DNA of 64,000 nt from Variovorax sp. (lineage in GTDB: Bacteria; Pseudomonadota; Gammaproteobacteria; Burkholderiales; Burkholderiaceae_C). The stretch covers positions 95,852 through 159,851 of the forward strand of contig JAGIAI010000020.1 in NCBI GenBank assembly GCA_017744935.1, read 5' to 3'. Positions 52,381-60,268 of the stretch are shown piece after piece (the stretch's first letter is position 1; each line of letters begins with the position of its first letter). A program made the translations under genes and the position numbers. Under the pieces are notes generated by a model. It did not search any database and was not told the DNA's origin. It saw nothing but the letters and a program-made list of their open reading frames with translations.

Positions 52381-54006
52381 CTAGCGTCCGGCAGGGAATT
52401 TCAATATCGCCTCGATCACCGGCCGGCTGTCGCCCGCCCACCAGAAGTGATCGATGCCTTCGAGCGGGTGCCAGACAGCGCCGGGAATCTTTTGGGCAAG
52501 ATGCTCGCCCGCTTCGAAGCGAACGGCCCGGTCACCTCGCCTGTGCATCACGAGCGTGGGCGCCCCGATGCGCCCGAGTTCCGGCCTCAAGTCGGCATCG
52601 CGCAGGCCGCCCAGGATGGCCTCCAACCCGCCAGGAGACGCCGCGTGACGCACGAGGCGAGCCCACCAGGCGCGCACCGCAGGATCATCCTGTTCGCCCG
52701 GTGCAAAGGTCTCGATGCCCACGGGACCGCCCCATCCGGCCACGAGTCGCTTCAGCCAGACGTCGTAGGCGGCCGCCGGCAAGGCCCACGGATAGTCCGG
52801 CGCGGCGGATCCACGCGCCAGCGCCCCGAACAGGCACAACCCGGTGACGCGACGCGGTTGATCCACGGCCAGGCGCATGGCACCCAGGCAGCCCTCGGAC
52901 GAACCGAAGAGCCATGCGCTGGGCACCTTCGCGTCATCCAGGATCGCCGAGATGTCCTGGGCCAGGGCCGCCGGCGTGCTCGCCGCGTGCAGACGTTCCG
53001 ACATGCCGATCCCGCGCCGGTCGAACAGGACGACCCGGAACCGCTCTGCAAGCGCTTCGATGCACGCACGGATCGGCGGATGCTCGAGCGCGATCTCGAT
53101 ATGGCAAACGAATCCGGGGCACACCACCAGCGCCTGTTCGCCTGACCCGAGCACCGTATAGGCGATCGCCCCGGCAGCACTTTCGGCGAAGCGCACGCTG
53201 GGTCGCACGACCCGGTTGGACCACAAGCGCTTGAGGTCTTCGGTCATCCGCAGGTACGCCCTCTCGGTCTGCGGACCGGGACCGATGCCGAACTCCGCGC
53301 GCAGGACGTCCGCGCAGCGCGTGTATGCGGCCTCGACCCCGGCGCTGTGGCCCTGGAGGGCATGCAGCTGCATCAGGAGAACGTAGCTCGGTTCGCGGAA
53401 GGTATCGAGCGCCAGGAGCGTCTCGGCCAGGTCCAGCGCCGCCGCAAACTCACCGCGCCTGGCCAATGCATCGATGACCCGCTCGAGCAGACGCGCCAAA
53501 AGGTGCTCGTGCTCGATGGAGATGGCCTTGAGCCAGTCGTCGAACGCTTCGGACCCAAGGCTGATGCCCTGCAGAAGCGGACGCCGCGCATCGGCGATCC
53601 ATTGGCGCGCTTCGGCCAGGGTGGCTTCGTCGAAGGCTTCCGAGGCAACCGCATTGCGCGCAAATCGGGCAAAGCGGATGGCGTCGGTCTCGATCGACCC
53701 CGGCGCAAGCGCGAGGCAATCGCTGTCGGTCGACAGCGTCCTGCACTGCACCGCATCCTCCAGGGTGTAGACGAGTCTGCGCAGGCGGGTGCGGGCCTGC
53801 GTTTCATTGGCGTCCGGCCAGAGAAGCGTCGCCAGGTGTGCCCGAGGCACGGGCCCCGGGTGAAAGGCGAGGTAGGCCAGCAGTGCGAAGGCGCGCTTGA
53901 GCGAAAGCGGGACTTCACGGCCCCGCTTCACGATCGCAGGGACGCCGAAGACATGCAGGTCCAGGGCAGGCGGTTCGCGGACGGCTGATCGGCTGTGTGA
54001 AGGCAT
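52381..54006 (-). CDS. SARP/BTAD-type regulator fused to an alpha/beta hydrolase
   Basis: 541 residues in three parts: a winged-helix DNA-binding domain of the SARP/OmpR type (about 15-95, with LKRAFALLAYLAFHP and RTRLRRLVYTLEDAV), a bacterial transcriptional activator domain with helical repeats (about 105-255), and an alpha/beta hydrolase domain (about 280-541). In the last, the nucleophile elbow is GSSEG (368-372, Ser370), the strand DRRGIGMS precedes it, and the His is in EGIDHFWWAG. The hydrolase could bind or cleave a ligand that controls DNA binding. Divergent from the MddA-like gene across a perfect palindrome at 54021-54045. Weak ribosome site. Confidence 0.88.
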   Translation of the reverse strand: MPSHSRSAVREPPALDLHVFGVPAIVKRGREVPLSLKRAFALLAYLAFHPGPVPRAHLATLLWPDANETQARTRLRRLVYTLEDAVQCRTLSTDSDCLALAPGSIETDAIRFARFARNAVASEAFDEATLAEARQWIADARRPLLQGISLGSEAFDDWLKAISIEHEHLLARLLERVIDALARRGEFAAALDLAETLLALDTFREPSYVLLMQLHALQGHSAGVEAAYTRCADVLRAEFGIGPGPQTERAYLRMTEDLKRLWSNRVVRPSVRFAESAAGAIAYTVLGSGEQALVVCPGFVCHIEIALEHPPIRACIEALAERFRVVLFDRRGIGMSERLHAASTPAALAQDISAILDDAKVPSAWLFGSSEGCLGAMRLAVDQPRRVTGLCLFGALARGSAAPDYPWALPAAAYDVWLKRLVAGWGGPVGIETFAPGEQDDPAVRAWWARLVRHAASPGGLEAILGGLRDADLRPELGRIGAPTLVMHRRGDRAVRFEAGEHLAQKIPGAVWHPLEGIDHFWWAGDSRPVIEAILKFPAGR

Positions 54007-54020
54007 CGCGCGATTTATAG

Positions 54021-54045
54021 CCCTGTGCAGCGCCGCTGCACAGGG
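54021..54045. promoter_or_regulatory. Perfect palindrome upstream of the regulator-hydrolase gene
   Basis: Arms CCCTGTGCAGC (54021-54031) and GCTGCACAGGG (54035-54045) with a 3-base centre. It lies 15-39 bases upstream of the regulator start and 59 bases upstream of the mddA-like start. A dimeric regulator operator is the natural reading; a short hairpin in an mRNA leader is an alternative. Confidence 0.5.
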
Positions 54046-54103
54046 ACGCTCAAGGGACGCCCGGCGTCTACGGTGGTGCTTTCAGTTGCACAAGGAGTTC
54101 ACC

Positions 54104-54880
54104 GTGCGCGCACTGTTGTCGTTTCTCTACGGCCTGATCGCCTATCTGGCGTCCACGGCGACCCTGCTGTACCTCATCGGCTTCAGCGGCAATCTTTGGG
54201 TCCCCAGGTCGGTCGACGTCGGCCCGGGCGCGGGCTGGATGCAAGCCGTCGGCACCGACTTGCTGCTGCTGCTCCTCTTCGGCATCCAGCACAGCGTGAT
54301 GGCCCGCAGAGGCTTCAAGCGCTGGTGGACGCGGATGGTTCCCGCGGTCGTCGAACGCAGCACCTACGTCGTGGCGGCTTGCGTCGTCCTGGCGCTGATG
54401 TTCTGGCTCTGGGTTCCGATCACGACGCCCGTCATATGGCAGGTCGAGCACCGGGCCATCGTTGCGCTTCTCTGGGGCCTGTTCGGGCTCGGATGGGCGG
54501 TTGCTCTCGTGAGCACGTTTCTCCTCAACCACTTCGAGCTGTTCGGCCTGCAACAGGTCTTCGCCGGCTTGACGGGCCGGCCCGCACCAGAGCGCGGATT
54601 CAGGACGCCGCTGTTCTACCGCTACGTGCGCCATCCGCTCTACGTGGGCTTTCTGATCAGCTTCTGGTCCGTGCCCGTCATGACGTTCGGGCGATTGCTG
54701 TTCGCGACCGGGCTGAGCGTCTACATCCTGATCGGCATCGCCTTCGAGGAGCGCGACCTCCTGGCGCAATTCGGCGAGCGGTATCGCGCCTATCGCCGGC
54801 AGGTGGGCATGCTGATCCCGCGCATGCGCTCGTTCAGGCAATCGGCACGCAAGGCCGATCCGACCGGCGCGAAGACTTGA
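54104..54880 (+). CDS. mddA: MddA-like methanethiol S-methyltransferase (NnrU/ICMT family)
   Basis: A 258-residue inner-membrane methyltransferase. MddA makes dimethylsulfide from methanethiol with S-adenosylmethionine. The chain has five or six hydrophobic segments and the family's membrane methyltransferase core: FGIQHSVMARRGFKRWWTRM, ERSTYVVAAC, YVRHPLYVGFLISFWSVPVMTFGRLLF and FEERDLLAQFGERYRAYRRQVGMLIP. The RHPLYVG and EERDL motifs bind the methyl donor. GTG start follows AAGGAG by 6 bases. The function is a confident family match; the in vivo substrate is unproven. Confidence 0.8.
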   Translation: MRALLSFLYGLIAYLASTATLLYLIGFSGNLWVPRSVDVGPGAGWMQAVGTDLLLLLLFGIQHSVMARRGFKRWWTRMVPAVVERSTYVVAACVVLALMFWLWVPITTPVIWQVEHRAIVALLWGLFGLGWAVALVSTFLLNHFELFGLQQVFAGLTGRPAPERGFRTPLFYRYVRHPLYVGFLISFWSVPVMTFGRLLFATGLSVYILIGIAFEERDLLAQFGERYRAYRRQVGMLIPRMRSFRQSARKADPTGAKT

Positions 54881-54885
54881 TGGCG

Positions 54886-56469
54886 CTATTGGCTGAAGGT
54901 CATCGACTCGAACGGAACCGGGTGTGCATTCCAGCTCGTGTTGCATGCAGACGTTGCGTATTCGAAGTCGAATGCCACGTTCTGGCTTTCATCCAGACCA
55001 ATCAGCCGCGCGTGCGCGCCATTGTCCGCGACGGCATAGCTGATCAGCATGGACGCGCCCACCGGCGCCTCGTAGGCACTCGAGCAAACGCTGGAGTAGA
55101 TGCTCTGGCCATCGTCGAACCGGCGCACTTCCGTTGCAGCCTGGTGCGCCGCATCGATCGAGTAGGCCGAAACCGCACTGTAGGTACGGCTTTCTCCCGC
55201 CGGTGCCCCGACCGGCTGATTGACCGAGCCCAGTCCATCGTTGATCACCTGCACCAGGCCGTCGTGCGTGATCGACACGGCGTGCTGTCCGATGGGGTAC
55301 AGGCCGCCTGCCGCCAGGGTCAGGCTCTTTGCCGCCAATGAGGGGAATGTGTGCCAGTACTTCGTGGGGTCGCCGAGGATCCAGATCAGACTGCCACTCG
55401 CGTAGTCGATCTTCGCGATGAAGTTCTCGCGGCTGGAGACGATGAGCGAGTCGTCGCTCGGATCGTAGGTCGCCGCATTCATGTGAAACCAGTCGACTCC
55501 CGGCCGCACGAACGACGTCGGGTCATCGCCCTGGCTTTGCATGTAGCGCGACAGGATGTCGGCCAGATCCCATCGCGCGAGCATGGTGGCGCTGTTCCAG
55601 TCGATTTCGACGAGCGTGCTCTCGAAGTTCGTCACGCCATTGAGTGCGGTGTCGACCTCGGCCAGCAGGCCGACCTTGCCTGGATCGATGTTGTGGTGGA
55701 AGTCGATGATGTCGGTGGAGCCCAGGGGCGTCTCGCTCGCCGTTCCGTCCAGCTCGAGGCGCCGGGTTTCGAGCGGTGTGCTGTCGCCGATGACGAATCG
55801 GCCATCGATGAACAGCGATGAGAGAGACGTCATCGCGGTGGGGGCCACCCATCGCATCTGCCCGTCGGTGTCGACGACCACCGGACTGCCCAGGGCGGAC
55901 TTCATGTAGAAGTAGTCGAAACCCAGCGAATCACCGGCCGCGCGAGCCTTCATGACCACCGGCCGGTCATAGATGCCGTTCGGATCGCTGTAGGCAGCCG
56001 TGTCGACCTCGACGCTCAACTCATGAGTCTGTCCGTCGACGGTTTGCACATCGACATCGACCTGGTTCGCGTAGTTCGAATACAGACCGAAGACCGGCAC
56101 CGTGACGGTGCTGCTGCCCGAAATGGCATAGCCCCGCCGCTGCAGATAGGCCATCGCGTAGCTGACGTCGACGGGACGCGATACGGTGCCCGGCTTTGCC
56201 TCGATGCGGTAGTGCACCGAGGTCGGCGCCGCTGTGCCTGACAACTGCAGGTCGACGAACGCGATGAACGGCGAGACGCCGGGACGCACAGCGGCCACGG
56301 TAGGGGGCGGCATCCCGTCGGACGGCGCCACGTCCGCCGGCGCCACGTCCGCCGGCGCCGCCGCAGCCGCAAGCACCGATGCCGTGTTGCTTGCACCTCC
56401 GCCGCCGCCTCCACAACCGCACAGCACGAGTGCCGCTGCGGCGCAGGGAATGAGGTTCGATTGGCACAT
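54886..56469 (-). CDS. Arylsulfotransferase-like (ASST) lipoprotein
   Basis: A 527-residue protein. Its N-terminus MCQSNLIPCAAAALVLCGCGG is a signal peptide with a lipobox-like LCGC, so it is probably a lipoprotein. After a low-complexity Ala/Asp/Pro part the body is a propeller of the aryl-sulfotransferase type: DPNGIYDRPVV, MRWVAPTAM, FHHNIDPGK, WFHMNAATYDPSDDSLIVSSRENFIAKIDY and LIWILGDPTKYW. Enzymes of this family move a sulfate group between phenols and use an active-site His. Lacks neighbouring DsbL/DsbI genes. Start at 56469 follows GGAGG by 6 bases. Confidence 0.78.
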   Translation of the reverse strand: MCQSNLIPCAAAALVLCGCGGGGGGASNTASVLAAAAAPADVAPADVAPSDGMPPPTVAAVRPGVSPFIAFVDLQLSGTAAPTSVHYRIEAKPGTVSRPVDVSYAMAYLQRRGYAISGSSTVTVPVFGLYSNYANQVDVDVQTVDGQTHELSVEVDTAAYSDPNGIYDRPVVMKARAAGDSLGFDYFYMKSALGSPVVVDTDGQMRWVAPTAMTSLSSLFIDGRFVIGDSTPLETRRLELDGTASETPLGSTDIIDFHHNIDPGKVGLLAEVDTALNGVTNFESTLVEIDWNSATMLARWDLADILSRYMQSQGDDPTSFVRPGVDWFHMNAATYDPSDDSLIVSSRENFIAKIDYASGSLIWILGDPTKYWHTFPSLAAKSLTLAAGGLYPIGQHAVSITHDGLVQVINDGLGSVNQPVGAPAGESRTYSAVSAYSIDAAHQAATEVRRFDDGQSIYSSVCSSAYEAPVGASMLISYAVADNGAHARLIGLDESQNVAFDFEYATSACNTSWNAHPVPFESMTFSQ

Positions 56470-56818
56470 GGTGCACCTCCGCTTCCTTCTTATTGGGGCG
56501 CAAGAATCATCCATCATGCCGACGCAATTCTGAGTTGAGAATTAGCGCCGGCAGGTTTCGTCATCCGCCTTGTTGACGATCCTGGCCGATCCTCGACGGC
56601 GCAATGCCTGTCGGACGCTGACCTGCTGGTGGCCTGTCCCTGGCCGCAAGGCCTGGACGCACTTGCAAGCCTGATCGAGCCCGGCCCCAGCGGGAACCGG
56701 CCCTGAATCCCTTACGCGCTCAGCGCAACTTCGCCTGCTGAGGCGCTGCGTCGAGCAGTTGAAATGCAAGGGCGCGTGACTAGAATTTCAAGGCTTCACT
56801 GCGAACGGAGGATGCGAT
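56470..56818. promoter_or_regulatory. Divergent upstream region between ASST and SnoaL-like genes
   Basis: A 349-base stretch with no gene I accept. Its right end has a good sigma-70 promoter match for the SnoaL-like gene: TTGAAA (56759-56764), 16 bases, TAGAAT (56781-56786), ending 32 bases before the ATG. No other element stands out. Confidence 0.55.
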
Positions 56819-57217
56819 ATGAGCAATCCCACAGAAATCGTTCAGCAAGCCTATGCCGCTTTCGGGCGCGGCGACATCCCGGCGATCCTGGCCGCGCTCA
56901 CCGACGATATCGAGTGGCAGTTCCACGCGAGCCCTGGCACCGGTTTTCCCTACGGGGGAAAGTTCACTGGCAAGAAAGCCGTGGAAACCTGGTTCACGAC
57001 GCTCGCTCAGAACGATGACATCCAGCAGTTCGAGCCGCGCGAATTCCTTGCGGGGCCGAATCACGTCACGGTGCTCGGCTGGGAGCGCGTCAAACCGCTC
57101 CCCAATGGCAGTCCCTTCGACAGTGAGTGGGTCCATGTGTTCGTGCTGAAGGGCGACAAGATCAGCCGCTGGATCGGCACGGCAGATACAGCCGCGCGGC
57201 AGGCCGCTGCGAAGTGA
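56819..57217 (+). CDS. SnoaL/NTF2-like protein
   Basis: A 132-residue single-domain protein of the nuclear transport factor 2 (SnoaL) fold. The N-terminal helix IVQQAYAAFGRGDIPAILAALTDDIEWQFH is the family signature, and the pocket residues include the aromatic stretch EWVHVFVLKGDKISRW. Such proteins are cyclases, isomerases or small-molecule carriers; the exact role is not predictable. Start with CGGAGG 7 bases upstream. A sigma-70 promoter precedes it. Confidence 0.8.
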   Translation: MSNPTEIVQQAYAAFGRGDIPAILAALTDDIEWQFHASPGTGFPYGGKFTGKKAVETWFTTLAQNDDIQQFEPREFLAGPNHVTVLGWERVKPLPNGSPFDSEWVHVFVLKGDKISRWIGTADTAARQAAAK

Positions 57218-57245
57218 GCGGCCCACGGGCAAGCAGGCACGCGCC

Positions 57246-57365
57246 TCATCCAAGCCCGCGTGCCGCCCAGCCGATGAAAAGCAACGAGACGCTCCATCCG
57301 AGGCACACATAGACCCACGGCGGAAGCACCAGTTCGCGCCGGGCCAGCAGCGCGATCACCACCAT
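57246..57365 (-). pseudogene. Short membrane-protein ORF, possibly a gene remnant
   Basis: ATG at 57365 to TGA at 57246, 39 codons. The product MVVIALLARRELVLPPWVYV and a following LGWSVSLLFIGWAARG look like one or two helices of a multi-pass protein. Just upstream the same frame is closed by stops (TGA TGA), so it is either a tiny gene or the 3' end of a broken one. AGGTGG lies 9 bases before the ATG. No relative recognised. Confidence 0.35.
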
Positions 57366-57520
57366 GTCGATCGCCCCACCTCATCAGGCCTTCCTGCCTG
57401 GTCATTCCTGTTCGTGGTTCGGGAATAGGACATCGACAATCTCCTTCGACAACGTCAATTGCCCGACGTTAGGAGATCGCGACATCCGGCGAATCCTCTG
57501 AACCTATGACGTCTTGCGCA

Positions 57521-57667
57521 TCAGTGATTCAGGAGCGTATTGATGGAATGCATTCCGGCGATGATCGCCACGGCCAGCGCGGCCGAGGCTGCATGCTGGA
57601 GCACTACTCCTGCCGATGGAGGACGTGCGTGCTTGATGATCTTCAATCGTCTGCTTCTCTGGGACAT
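57521..57667 (-). CDS. Hypothetical small protein with a membrane helix (48 residues)
   Basis: ATG at 57667, GGGGAG 8 bases upstream, TGA at 57521. The sequence has an Arg/Lys-rich N-terminus (SQRSRRLKIIKHARPP) and one hydrophobic helix (AASAALAVAIIAGMHSINTLL), which fits a single-pass small membrane protein with a positive-inside start. It reads leftward, away from the DUF2252 gene. Not recognised as any family. Confidence 0.4.
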   Translation of the reverse strand: MSQRSRRLKIIKHARPPSAGVVLQHAASAALAVAIIAGMHSINTLLNH

Positions 57668-57793
57668 GCGCGGCATCTCCCCACTATGCGGGATCAAGAC
57701 TGAGTGATCCCTGACGAATTGCGCACGACCCTTTGTCGTTTTCGCGTATCGTCTCGGCGAGAGTGATCGATGCCTCAGAAGAGGAGGTGCGTG

Positions 57794-58996
57794 ATGGATG
57801 TCGTGCGTGAGATCCGGTCCTTCAACCAAGGCCGCGATCCGGACCGCCTGAAGCTCAAGTACCAGAACATGCGCGCCAGTCCGTTCGTTTTTCTTCGAGG
57901 TACCTGCCATCTCTTCTATGACCGGCTCGCTCGCATCGGCGCGCCGCGCTCGGCGCCGTTGACGTGGGTTTGCGGCGACCTGCACCTGGAGAACTTCGGC
58001 AGCTACAAGGGCGACAACCGGCTTGTCTACTTCGACATCAACGATTTCGACGAGGCCGCCCTGGCCCCCGCGAGCTGGGACCTGATCCGATTTCTGACGA
58101 GCCTCTGGGTCGGGGCCGAAAGCATCTCCGTCAGATCCCGCGAAGCGCACAAGCTCTGCGAAGTCTTCATCGAGAGCTACGCCTCGGCGCTATGTACCGG
58201 CAAGGCCTATTGGGTGGAACGTGACACCGCGCAGGGCCTGGTTCGCGTACTGCTCGATGGTCTGCGCGAACGGCAGCGCGTTCAGTTTCTCGCGAGCCGC
58301 ACCGACTTCAAGGGCCGCCGGCGCATGCTGAGAACGGACGGCAAGAAGGCGCTCCCCGCATCCGACCAGCAGCGCGCGATGGCCGTGCAGGTCATCCAGC
58401 AGTTCGCCACGGGACAGACGAACCCGAAGTTCTACGAGGTGCTCGACGTGGCGCGCCGCATCGCCGGCACGGGCAGCCTCGGCGTGGACCGCTACGCGAT
58501 CCTCGTCGAGGGCAAGGGCTCGCCCGACGGGAACTATGTGCTGGATCTGAAGCAGGCCATGCCGTCGTCGCTGGTTCCGCATCTCAAAGTCGCCCAGCCC
58601 AAATGGAAGTCGGAGGCCCACCGTGTCGTGGCGCTCCAGCGCCGCGTGCAGGCGGTGTCCATGGCCTTCCTGCAGCCCGTGGTCGTGAGCGGGTCTCCGT
58701 ACGTTCTGCGCGCGCTCCAGCCGACGGAGGACCGCGTGGCACTGGGCGGCAAGTCGGCGCAAAGCGCGACCGACCTCGAGGGCGTGATCACCGTGATGGC
58801 GAAGCTCGTGGCTTGGGCCCAACTGCGAAGCGCGGGGCGACAAGGCTCGGACATCGCCGATGAACTGGTGGACTTCGGCCAGCGCAGCAAATGGAAGGCG
58901 CGGGTGCTCGAAGCGTCGATCGAGGCCGCAGCGCAGGTGCGGCAGGACTGGTCCACCTACGCTGCCGCGTATGACGGTGGGGCCTACACCCCCTGA
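57794..58996 (+). CDS. DUF2252 family protein
   Basis: A 400-residue protein of the DUF2252 family, related in fold to aminoglycoside-phosphotransferase-like kinases. Family motifs: WVCGDLHLENFGSYKGDNRLVYFDINDFDEA (with the catalytic-loop-like GDLHLENFG and the DINDFDEA metal site) and FLTSLWVGAE. It begins with MDVVREIRSFNQGRDPDRLKLKYQNM. ATG at 57794 is preferred because GAGGAGG lies 5 bases upstream; a start at 57770 is possible but has none. Function unknown. Confidence 0.85.
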   Translation: MDVVREIRSFNQGRDPDRLKLKYQNMRASPFVFLRGTCHLFYDRLARIGAPRSAPLTWVCGDLHLENFGSYKGDNRLVYFDINDFDEAALAPASWDLIRFLTSLWVGAESISVRSREAHKLCEVFIESYASALCTGKAYWVERDTAQGLVRVLLDGLRERQRVQFLASRTDFKGRRRMLRTDGKKALPASDQQRAMAVQVIQQFATGQTNPKFYEVLDVARRIAGTGSLGVDRYAILVEGKGSPDGNYVLDLKQAMPSSLVPHLKVAQPKWKSEAHRVVALQRRVQAVSMAFLQPVVVSGSPYVLRALQPTEDRVALGGKSAQSATDLEGVITVMAKLVAWAQLRSAGRQGSDIADELVDFGQRSKWKARVLEASIEAAAQVRQDWSTYAAAYDGGAYTP

Positions 58997-59062
58997 ATTT
59001 GAGCACCAAGGTGTGCGTTTTCTCCTTGGATGGATGGAACACGCCTGCGCACAATTGCGCCA

Positions 59063-59224
59063 ATGGCACATCGATCAACCGACACGCAGACCTTCAGCAG
59101 CTTCGTTGCCCTGAATCGCCCCGATCGCACGCACGAGCCGGCTAAACGGGGTTTGCCTTCGGTCGCGAAATTCGTGCTTGCAGGCATTGCGGTCGTGGTG
59201 ACCGTCTGCCTGTTCATCCGATAG
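59063..59224 (+). CDS. Hypothetical small membrane protein (53 residues)
   Basis: ATG at 59063, stop TAG at 59222-59224. The N-terminal two-thirds are polar (HRSTDTQTFSSFVALNRPDRTHEPAKRG) and the C-terminus is one membrane helix (SVAKFVLAGIAVVVTVCLFIR), a tail-anchored layout. An in-frame ATG at 59030 is an alternative start; neither has a clear ribosome site. Convergent with the next gene, overlapping it by 11 bases. Confidence 0.4.
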   Translation: MAHRSTDTQTFSSFVALNRPDRTHEPAKRGLPSVAKFVLAGIAVVVTVCLFIR

Positions 59225-59579
59225 CAGCGTCATCGAGTCCGCACCGACGCAGGTGATCGCCCCAGTTCATCATCGGGCCCAACTCGCCGGAAGGCACCGC
59301 GCGCATCAGCGCCTGCAGCACTTCAAGGTAGCTCGAAGGCGCAAGCCGGATCATCAAGCGGGCGCGCGGCGCAATGCGTTCGCAGGTGCCGGCACCTTCG
59401 TTCAACAGCACTTCGCAGCGCACCACGCCCGCGCCCGCGCAGCCCGCGACGGCCTGGCGTACCCGCCAGGCATCGGCGCAGCAAACGGTGAGATGCAAGA
59501 CCTGAAAGTGCTGAACCTGCCGGCGCTGGACGCGCGCCTGTTCCAGCACCTCGTGATCGCGGTAAGCGGCGTAGGCCAT
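59214..59579 (-). CDS. Hypothetical protein, 121 residues
   Basis: Starts MAYAAYRDHEVLEQARVQRR and contains several Cys (VCCADAWRV, GCAGAG, RCEVL, ERIA) and a basic, non-membrane sequence. A start at 59579 has AAGGTG 8 bases upstream; a longer in-frame start lacks one. I do not recognise the family. It ends 11 bases inside the convergent small-membrane-protein gene. Confidence 0.55.
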   Translation of the reverse strand: MAYAAYRDHEVLEQARVQRRQVQHFQVLHLTVCCADAWRVRQAVAGCAGAGVVRCEVLLNEGAGTCERIAPRARLMIRLAPSSYLEVLQALMRAVPSGELGPMMNWGDHLRRCGLDDAAIG

Positions 59580-59752
59580 TGACGGGCACCTTTCCCCTGT
59601 GAAGATGCCCCACAGTCTGGGCGCGCGCGCATAAAAACGGTGCAAAGAATCGCACACGCCACGTAAATTCGCGGATGCAAGCACCGATTGATTGCCTGGC
59701 GGGCTCTCGCCTAGACTTTCCCCCGCCCTCTACAGGGACTGCGGGAGGTCTC

Positions 59753-60268
59753 ATGCGACCGCTTCCATTGCTCATCGCCGTATTCGCCATCGGGCTCACC
59801 GGATGCGCCGACGTCCAGACAGTGAAGACCGAGGAGACCCGACGGGACATCGTGGTCAACATTCCCCTGGCAGCCAGTCGGATCAACGCCGGCAAGAACG
59901 CCTGGGCACACCTCATCGGGCGCGGAGACCAGACCGCGGTTTCAATCACCGCAGCCGGTGTTCCACCCCAGGTCAGCCGGCCGGTCCATCTCTACACCTA
60001 TATCTACGAGGGAGCGTGCGGCGCCCTGTCGAGCCGTCCTGCGCATGCGCTCACCCGGACCGTGCTGGCCCGTTCGAAGGGCTCCACGGACCAGATGGGG
60101 CCGCCGTACACGGTGCAGAACACGGCGGCGGTCCGCCTGGCGGCCCTCGAGGCAACACCGCATGCGATCCTCGTCAGAAGCGCGCCTGCCGACGGCAACC
60201 TGGACCTCTTCTGCGGCGACATTGCCGTTTCCGCGGACAGCAGTGGCGCCCAGAATCCTCAGAGGTAG
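59753..60268 (+). CDS. Hypothetical lipoprotein
   Basis: A 171-residue protein with a lipoprotein signal peptide, MRPLPLLIAVFAIGLTGCADV, whose lipobox LTGC is perfect. The rest has no recognised domain (VVNIPLAASRINAGKNAWAH, VHLYTYIYEGACG with one conserved-looking Cys pair). The start is supported by GGGAGG 6 bases upstream. It converges on flgL and overlaps its end by 10 bases. Confidence 0.7.
   Translation: MRPLPLLIAVFAIGLTGCADVQTVKTEETRRDIVVNIPLAASRINAGKNAWAHLIGRGDQTAVSITAAGVPPQVSRPVHLYTYIYEGACGALSSRPAHALTRTVLARSKGSTDQMGPPYTVQNTAAVRLAALEATPHAILVRSAPADGNLDLFCGDIAVSADSSGAQNPQR

Noticed and set aside
56542..56769. Minus-strand frame of about 75 codons in the ASST/SnoaL gap.
   Set aside because: Composition is atypical, no ribosome site, and it overlaps the promoter of the SnoaL-like gene.
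57506..57703. Plus-strand frame of about 65 codons.
   Set aside because: No ribosome site, no hydrophobic or domain pattern; the opposite-strand 48-codon ORF is a better candidate, itself only tentative.
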